Shown here in pieces: positions 7,780-11,529 of a stretch of 11,529 nucleotides of DNA. Positions within the stretch are counted from its first letter, which is position 1; every line of letters begins with the position of its first letter. The position numbers and the translations under genes are program-made. This DNA comes from Nitrospira sp. (GTDB lineage: Bacteria; Nitrospirota; Nitrospiria; Nitrospirales; Nitrospiraceae): positions 1 to 11,529 of the forward strand of contig JACOEF010000358.1 of assembly GCA_024998705.1 (NCBI GenBank), in the 5' to 3' direction. The notes under the pieces are model-generated. The model had not been told where the DNA came from. It ran no database searches and saw only the letters and a list, made by a program, of their open reading frames with translations.

Positions 7780-8245
7780 CCGGCACGGTTCCGATCCGTT
7801 CGCGGATTGCCGCGAGCAGCGTATCCTCCGACCCCGAAAAGCCAGGTTGTGTTCTCAGTAAATGAGACGCAACCAGGCTTTCCAGATCGCCCAGTGTGCG
7901 GATGATCAGCCGGAAATATAAGTAACTCACCAGCGCATCGGTGAGGCCCGGCAATGTGGCTCAACCGGCCACTTCCTCCGGCAATGGGGTCTTCAGTTCT
8001 TCATACGCACGAATCGTTCCTGTTGCCAGAAACTCTTCAATCTTCACGGCCAGGTCTTGCCCGATTCCAGGGATTTCCTGAAGTCGATGCCGCGCGGCCA
8101 GATCAGCCAGGTCTCCCGTCACCGCCAGGATCGAATCAGCGGCCTTCCGATACGCACGGACACGATATGGATTGGCGCGTTGGCTTGCCAATAGGTTGGC
8201 CATCGCGCGAAAGATCTCGGCAAGTTGGTGGGGATGGTCGTCCAT
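7754..8245 (-). pseudogene. Helix-hairpin-helix protein resembling the PolX N-terminus, split by an in-frame TGA
   Basis: Read on the minus strand, ATG 8243-8245 opens a frame of 94 codons that stops at TGA 7961-7963. The same frame continues for 68 further sense codons to a stop at 7754-7756. The first part matches the N-terminal helical domain of family X DNA polymerases: NPYRVRAYRKAADSI, then the HhH LQEIPGIGQDLAVKIEEF and AYEELK. Past the TGA the frame gives ATLPGLTDALVSYLYFRL, TLGDLESL and QPGFSGSEDTLLAAI, which is what follows in PolX (PGLG hairpin, then a PGFG-like element). The palm and PHP nuclease domains are absent, so the intact product would be a stand-alone DNA-binding HhH protein of about 163 residues. 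The gene is convergent with ctpA and overlaps its end by 26 bp. It could be a true pseudogene or a base error; no clear ribosome site is visible. Confidence 0.7.
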
Positions 8246-8301
8246 AGTCGTGTGCCCGGCGGTCTACATCGACATTGTGCGAGGTTCTGATCCCAAACAG
8301 C

Positions 8302-8318
8302 AAGGCCTCACGAGGCTT
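8302..8318. repeat. Short inverted repeat upstream of the thiS promoter
   Basis: GCCTC at 8305-8309 and GAGGC at 8312-8316 form a perfect five-base dyad with a 2-base centre, extended by AA/TT around a one-base bulge. It ends 3 bp upstream of the TTGACA -35 box. No T tract follows on either strand, so a terminator is unlikely. An operator or chance dyad is possible. Confidence 0.3.
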
Positions 8319-8320
8319 GG

Positions 8321-8350
8321 TTGACAATCGGTTTTCTCGTTTCATAGGAT
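8321..8350 (+). promoter_or_regulatory. Sigma70-like promoter of the thiS-thiG genes
   Basis: A perfect -35 TTGACA at 8321-8326 is followed after 18 bp by TAGGAT at 8345-8350, which matches four of six -10 positions. Transcription would start near 8357, giving a leader of only about 20 bases before thiS. This leaves no room for a TPP riboswitch, and none of its conserved elements is seen in 8246-8375. The divergent orientation of the HhH gene suggests that its own promoter lies in the same 130-bp gap, but none was convincing. Confidence 0.55.
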
Positions 8351-8375
8351 GATCCGGAAAGGCTGAGGTGACGCG

Positions 8376-8582
8376 GTGACCATTCAGGTGAACGGCGAGT
8401 CTCGGGGAGTCGGCGACGGACAGACGGTTGCCGCGCTGTTGCACGAGTTGGAAATCCGCGCCGATCGTGTCGCCGTCGAATTGAATTTGGAGATTCTGGA
8501 TCGGAACGAGTATGAGACCCGAGGACTCCGCGAGGGGGATCGGGTGGAGATATTGAGCTTTATTGGCGGCGGAGCGAGGTAA
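8376..8582 (+). CDS. thiS: Sulfur carrier protein ThiS
   Basis: ThiS is the ubiquitin-fold carrier that is adenylated and converted to a C-terminal thiocarboxylate, then gives its sulfur to ThiG for the thiazole ring of thiamine. The 68-residue product has the beta-grasp pattern of the family: [29 protein letters not shown] and [14 protein letters not shown]. The conserved Gly-Gly is at 64-66 but is followed by further residues, ending GGGAR instead of at GG, so trimming may be needed before activation. The start is GTG 8376, with GAGGTG at 8365-8370 and 5-nt spacing. thiG begins 8 bp after the stop. The ThiF-type activating enzyme is not in the window. Confidence 0.92.
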   Translation: MTIQVNGESRGVGDGQTVAALLHELEIRADRVAVELNLEILDRNEYETRGLREGDRVEILSFIGGGAR

Positions 8583-8590
8583 CCACAGTT

Positions 8591-9370
8591 ATGGATACGA
8601 TCAATGATCGCTTAGTGATTGCCGGCCGGGAATTTAAGTCTCGCCTCTGGGTGGGGACCGGTAAGTATAAAGATTTTGTCGAGACCAAGAAGGCGATCGA
8701 GGCGTCCGGCGCGGACGTGGTGACGGTCGCAGTCCGTCGCGTGAACATCACGGATCGGTCCAAGGAAAATCTTCTGGACTATCTCGATCCGAAGAAATAC
8801 ATCCTCCTGCCGAACACCGCGGGCTGTTACACGGTGGAAGATGCCGTCCGGTATGCCCGCCTGGCTCGCGCGGCCGGCGTCTCCGATCTGGTCAAGCTGG
8901 AAGTTCTCGGCGATGAGAAAACGTTGTTCCCGGACACGGCCGGATTGATCGAAGCCGCCAAGATCCTCATTAAAGAGGGGTTCATTGTCCTGCCCTATAC
9001 GAACGATGACCCGATCGTGGCCAAGAAGCTGGTGGATATCGGCTGTCCCGCGGTGATGCCGTTGGCTGCTCCGATCGGCTCGGGGCTCGGGATCCGTAAT
9101 CCATACAATCTCAAGATCATCATGGAAACGGTCAAGGTCCCCATCATCGTGGATGCCGGTGTCGGAACGGCATCCGATGCCGCGCTGGCAATGGAGTATG
9201 GCGCGGATGCCGTCCTCATGAATACCGCCATTGCCGGGGCACAAGATCCCATCGCGATGGCCGAGGCGATGAAGTATGGTGTCTGGGCCGGCCGGCTGGC
9301 CTACAAAGCCGGCCGTATTCCACGCAAGCTTTATGCAACGGCCAGCAGCCCGATCGAAGGGATGCTCTAA
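8591..9370 (+). CDS. thiG: Thiazole synthase ThiG
   Basis: ThiG condenses 1-deoxy-D-xylulose 5-phosphate, an imine of glycine (dehydroglycine) and the ThiS thiocarboxylate sulfur to form the thiazole moiety of thiamine. The 259-residue TIM barrel shows the family landmarks: [11 protein letters not shown] (20-30), [46 protein letters not shown] with the Schiff-base lysine equivalent at Lys102, [20 protein letters not shown], and [13 protein letters not shown]. The start ATG 8591 is preceded by GCGAGG overlapping the end of thiS. Together with thiS it forms a tight two-gene unit. A 129-bp spacer separates it from the ThiE/TenI-family gene, an unusually long break for this pathway order. Confidence 0.95.
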   Translation: MDTINDRLVIAGREFKSRLWVGTGKYKDFVETKKAIEASGADVVTVAVRRVNITDRSKENLLDYLDPKKYILLPNTAGCYTVEDAVRYARLARAAGVSDLVKLEVLGDEKTLFPDTAGLIEAAKILIKEGFIVLPYTNDDPIVAKKLVDIGCPAVMPLAAPIGSGLGIRNPYNLKIIMETVKVPIIVDAGVGTASDAALAMEYGADAVLMNTAIAGAQDPIAMAEAMKYGVWAGRLAYKAGRIPRKLYATASSPIEGML

Positions 9371-9394
9371 TAGCCAGTGAGCGATCACGGGTCG

Positions 9395-9473
9395 ATGCCG
9401 GCGAGCCGGGTGAAGTTCGTGTGTGAGTGGTGACCCGGTTCTGCTGTCTCGGCATTCCACAGGTAGCCGGCAT
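9395..9473. repeat. Nested inverted repeats between thiG and the thiE/tenI-family gene
   Basis: The 129-bp gap holds a perfect 8-base inverted pair, ATGCCGGC at 9395-9402 and GCCGGCAT at 9466-9473. Inside it is a second pair, CCGGGT at 9406-9411 and ACCCGG at 9433-9438. Both could form at once as a two-level RNA stem. No T tract follows, so it does not look like an intrinsic terminator. Its function is unknown, and the outer arms are far apart. Confidence 0.35.
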
Positions 9474-9499
9474 CATTCAGCATCCAGAATGTTTCTCGC

Positions 9500-10126
9500 A
9501 TGCCCTCCGTTGATTTCCGTCTGTATGTAGTAACTGATCGCCATCAGACCGCCGGACGTCCGCTCGTGTCGGTTGTTGGGCGGGCGGCGAGGGCCGGTTT
9601 GCGTGCGGTGCAGCTACGGGAGCGTGATCTCCCGATCCGAGAGCTGCTTTCGTTGGCGCTCGAGCTGCAGTGTGCGTTGCCGGACATGCAATTGTTCATC
9701 AATGACCGTCTGGATCTAGCGGTGGCGCTGGGGTGCCGGGGGGTGCATTTGCGCGAGAGTAGTTTGCCGGCCCCGGTGGTGCGAAGCCTGTTGCAGCCCT
9801 CGCAGTTGTTGGGGCTGTCCGTCCATTCCATCCAGGGTGCGGTGGCGGCAGAGCGGCACGGCGCGGACTTTGTGGTGTTGGGTCCGATTTACGACACGCC
9901 TTCGAAGCGGGAGTATGGGGCGCCGCTTGGCCTCCAGGTACTTGAACAAACCGCGCGCAGGGTCAACATTCCGATCTTTGCTATCGGAGGGATGACGGCC
10001 TCACGCACACGTGAGGTGCGGCAGGCGGGAGCGTTCGGTGTGGCGGTCTTGTCCTCCATCTTGAGCGCGTCGAATGTCGAAACCGCGACCGAACAATTTC
10101 TTACAGCGATCGAGCGTGAATCATGA
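9500..10126 (+). CDS. ThiE/TenI family protein (thiamine phosphate synthase or thiazole tautomerase)
   Basis: The 208-residue barrel belongs to the family shared by ThiE, which joins pyrimidine and thiazole phosphates into thiamine phosphate, and TenI, which aromatizes the thiazole phosphate tautomer. Visible motifs are LYVVTDRH, AVQLRERDLPIREL (37-50), LFINDRLDLAVALG (65-78), SVHS (107-110), VLGPIYDTPSK (126-136), AIGGM (161-165) and AGAFGVAVLSSIL. In B. subtilis ThiE the barrel loop after the ND motif reads HIGQED, with a Mg-binding Asp; here it is HLRESS (83-88) without that Asp, as expected for a TenI-like protein. The TPSK phosphate loop and ND pair are kept. Its position after thiG fits either role. 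ATG 9500 gives the family start; no strong ribosome site is visible. The gene symbol is left blank because thiE and tenI cannot be separated safely. Confidence 0.85.
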   Translation: MPSVDFRLYVVTDRHQTAGRPLVSVVGRAARAGLRAVQLRERDLPIRELLSLALELQCALPDMQLFINDRLDLAVALGCRGVHLRESSLPAPVVRSLLQPSQLLGLSVHSIQGAVAAERHGADFVVLGPIYDTPSKREYGAPLGLQVLEQTARRVNIPIFAIGGMTASRTREVRQAGAFGVAVLSSILSASNVETATEQFLTAIERES

Positions 10127-10159
10127 ACGTGTCTGTTGCAGCGTCGGTGTCCGCTGCTG

Positions 10160-10188
10160 TTGACCACCCCCTAGGCGGGTGATAGAAT
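10160..10188 (+). promoter_or_regulatory. Sigma70-like promoter of the proteasomal ATPase gene
   Basis: TTGACC at 10160-10165 (five of six) and TAGAAT at 10183-10188 (five of six) are separated by the optimal 17 bp. Transcription would start near 10195, about 54 bases before the ATPase ATG. Inside the spacer, CACCC (10165-10169) and GGGTG (10177-10181) form a perfect dyad around CCTAGG, placed where a regulator could compete with RNA polymerase. The promoter means the ATPase gene need not depend on thiamine-gene transcription. Confidence 0.6.
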
Positions 10189-10248
10189 CCGAGCCAGTGT
10201 TGATGACCGTCACTGACAGGGATTGTAATTGATCCAACGAGTGGGGCG

Positions 10249-11529
10249 ATGGCCGAATCAAAAGGGAGTTCAGGCCGAATCCGGTCCTTCCGTGATTCCG
10301 TCAAGCGCCTGACCAAGTCACTTTCTGACGGAGATGGAGTCGTGACACACAAGAACGACGAACATGCTCGCGAGGTTGAGAAACTTCGCATCCAAATCCA
10401 GTCCATGGAGGAGGAGATTCGGCGGCTCTACCAGTCACGCTACCAGCTCGAGCAAACGACGAAGCAGAATGAGAAGCTCGTCGCCACTCTCCAAGAAGCC
10501 AAATCTCAAATCGAAACGTTGCGGGCCGAAGTGGAGAAGCTGACCGCTCCGCCCTCGACCTACGGGATTTTCTCCAGCCTCGATACCGATGGCACCGGGA
10601 ATGTCTACGTATCCGGCCGTAAAATGAAGGTGAGTCTTCATCCCTCCATCAAGGCGAAATCCCTCCGCAAAGGGCAGGAGGTCATCCTCAACGAAGCACT
10701 CAATGTCATTGAGGTGCGTGGATTCGATGTGCAGGGCGAAGTCGTCCGTTTGAAGGATGTGCTGGAAGGAAATCGGGCGCTGGTGACGCTGCACTTCGAT
10801 GAAGAGAAAGTCGCGGAGCTTGGCGAGCCGTTGTTGAGTGAGCGCCTCAGCGTCGGCGATCATCTCTTATACGATCCACGATCCGGCTGCGTCATCGAAA
10901 AGTTGCCGAAGTCGGAAGCCGAGGAACTGGTGCTCGAAGAAGTCCCCGATGTGGACTATGAACATATCGGCGGACTCCAGAAGGAAATCGAGCAGGTGCG
11001 CGATGCAGTGGAGTTGCCCTTCCTGTATCCGCAGATCTTTTCGAACTACAAACTCAGCGCTCCGAAGGGCGTATCGCTCTATGGCCCGCCGGGATGCGGC
11101 AAGACGTTGATCGCCAAGGCTGTGGCCAGCTCGATCGCCAAAAGCTCGGGCATCTCAAGGATAAACAACTCCGCAGCTACTTCCTCCATGTGAAGGGGCC
11201 TGAATTACTGAACAAGTATGTCGGCGAGTCGGAGCGGCAGGTGCGGGAGGTGTTCAAGAAGGCCAAGGAACGCGCCGACGACGGTCATCCTGTGATTGTG
11301 TTTTTCGACGAGATGGACGCGCTGTTCCGTACGCGTGGGACCGGAATCTCGTCGGACATTGAATCGACCATCGTGCCGCAGTTCCTCTCGGAAATCGACG
11401 GGGTAGAGCGTCTGACCAATGTCATCGTCATCGGCGCAAGCAACCGGCAGGATTTGATCGATCCGGCTGTGCTTCGCGCGGGTCGTCTCGATGTGAAGGT
11501 GAAGGTCGGGCGTCCGGATGCCACAGCCG
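10249..11529 (+). CDS. arc: Proteasome-associated AAA ATPase, ARC/Mpa type (apparent frameshift; 3' end outside window)
   Basis: ARC/Mpa forms a hexameric ring that unfolds tagged proteins and feeds them into the bacterial 20S proteasome. The visible parts follow the family order: a coiled coil at about 38-99, tandem OB domains at about 101-230 ([35 protein letters not shown]), and the AAA linker [20 protein letters not shown]. Walker A is GPPGCGKT (279-286). As written the frame ends at TGA 11191-11193 after 314 residues. From about 11142 the -1 frame continues perfectly: [26 protein letters not shown] spans the pore-loop region, then Walker [12 protein letters not shown] (11292-11324), [20 protein letters not shown] and VGRPD. 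A missing A in the run at 11140-11143 explains this. ATG 10249 is the first start in frame; its ribosome site is poor (GGGG). About 150-200 residues should lie beyond the edge. The gene follows its own promoter. Confidence 0.88.
11140..11143 (+). other. Frameshift site in the ATPase gene (A4 run, one base apparently missing)
   Basis: The frame used from 10249 reads Ala-Lys-Ser-Ser here and ends 50 bases later. Adding one A to the AAAA run gives Ala-Lys-Lys-Leu-Gly-His-Leu and joins the Walker A half of the domain to the Walker B half without any loss. This localizes the lesion to the run. A homopolymer consensus error is the simplest reading, but a real deletion cannot be excluded. Confidence 0.8.

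Noticed and set aside
7961..7963. Selenocysteine at the in-frame TGA of the HhH gene
   Set aside because: The site falls in a linker before a DNA-binding hairpin with no redox context, no SECIS-like hairpin is evident immediately downstream, and PolX-type proteins have no catalytic Cys there.
8302..8320. Intrinsic terminator between the HhH gene and thiS
   Set aside because: The stem is only five perfect pairs with a tiny loop and neither side is followed by a T run.
8612..9460. 282-codon minus-strand open frame opposite thiG
   Set aside because: The composition is typical of an antisense shadow (rich in His, Arg, Asp, Gly), with no recognizable domain, and thiG on the plus strand is unambiguous.
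11137..11145. Programmed -1 ribosomal frameshift in the ATPase gene
   Set aside because: A -1 slip would restore the right frame, but the site GCC AAA AGC is not a good X XXY YYZ slippery heptamer, no obvious stimulatory hairpin follows, and the short early product would lack Walker B. A simple one-base deletion or consensus error is more economical.

Overview
The window looks like a housekeeping stretch of a GC-rich Gram-negative bacterium. The most likely source is a member of Nitrospirota, close to Nitrospira. That placement is inference, resting on the protein style, the envelope genes (FtsEX with an EnvC-type LytM protein) and an ARC/Mpa-type proteasomal ATPase, which outside Actinobacteria is known from only a few phyla including Nitrospirota. 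No rRNA, tRNA, insertion sequence, phage gene or CRISPR array is visible.

Layout. Positions 1-3549 hold a translation cluster on the plus strand: the 3' end of ffh, then rpsP, rimM, trmD, rplS, rnhB and yraN. Spacing is tight, with 1 bp between rimM and trmD and 10 bp between rpsP and rimM. Positions 3652-7779 hold an envelope and division module: ftsE and ftsX with overlapping ends, an EnvC-like LytM protein overlapping ftsX by 4 bp, and a ctpA-type S41 protease. The EnvC-like protein has lost the M23 metal ligands, as expected of an amidase activator driven by FtsEX. On the minus strand at 7754-8245, convergent with ctpA, lies a small helix-hairpin-helix protein resembling the N-terminus of PolX, split by an in-frame TGA. 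Positions 8321-10126 hold a short thiamine block (thiS, thiG and a thiE/tenI-family gene) behind a sigma70-like promoter with no room for a TPP riboswitch. From 10160 a well-formed sigma70-like promoter leads into the proteasomal ATPase gene, which runs off the right edge.

Two genes are damaged as written. The PolX-like gene has the internal stop, and the ATPase gene reads as if one A is missing from an A run at 11140-11143. In both cases the protein continues convincingly beyond the lesion. They are either real mutations or consensus errors, and the raw reads would decide.

The most interesting lead is the ATPase. In Nitrospirota it would be expected to sit next to 20S proteasome, Dop/PafA-type ligase and Pup/UBact genes just outside this window. 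Other points worth checking are a ThiE/TenI protein lacking the usual Mg-binding Asp, a ThiS with residues beyond its Gly-Gly, a TrmD with Glu at the catalytic Asp position, a paired-repeat spacer between thiG and thiE, and a dyad inside the ATPase promoter.
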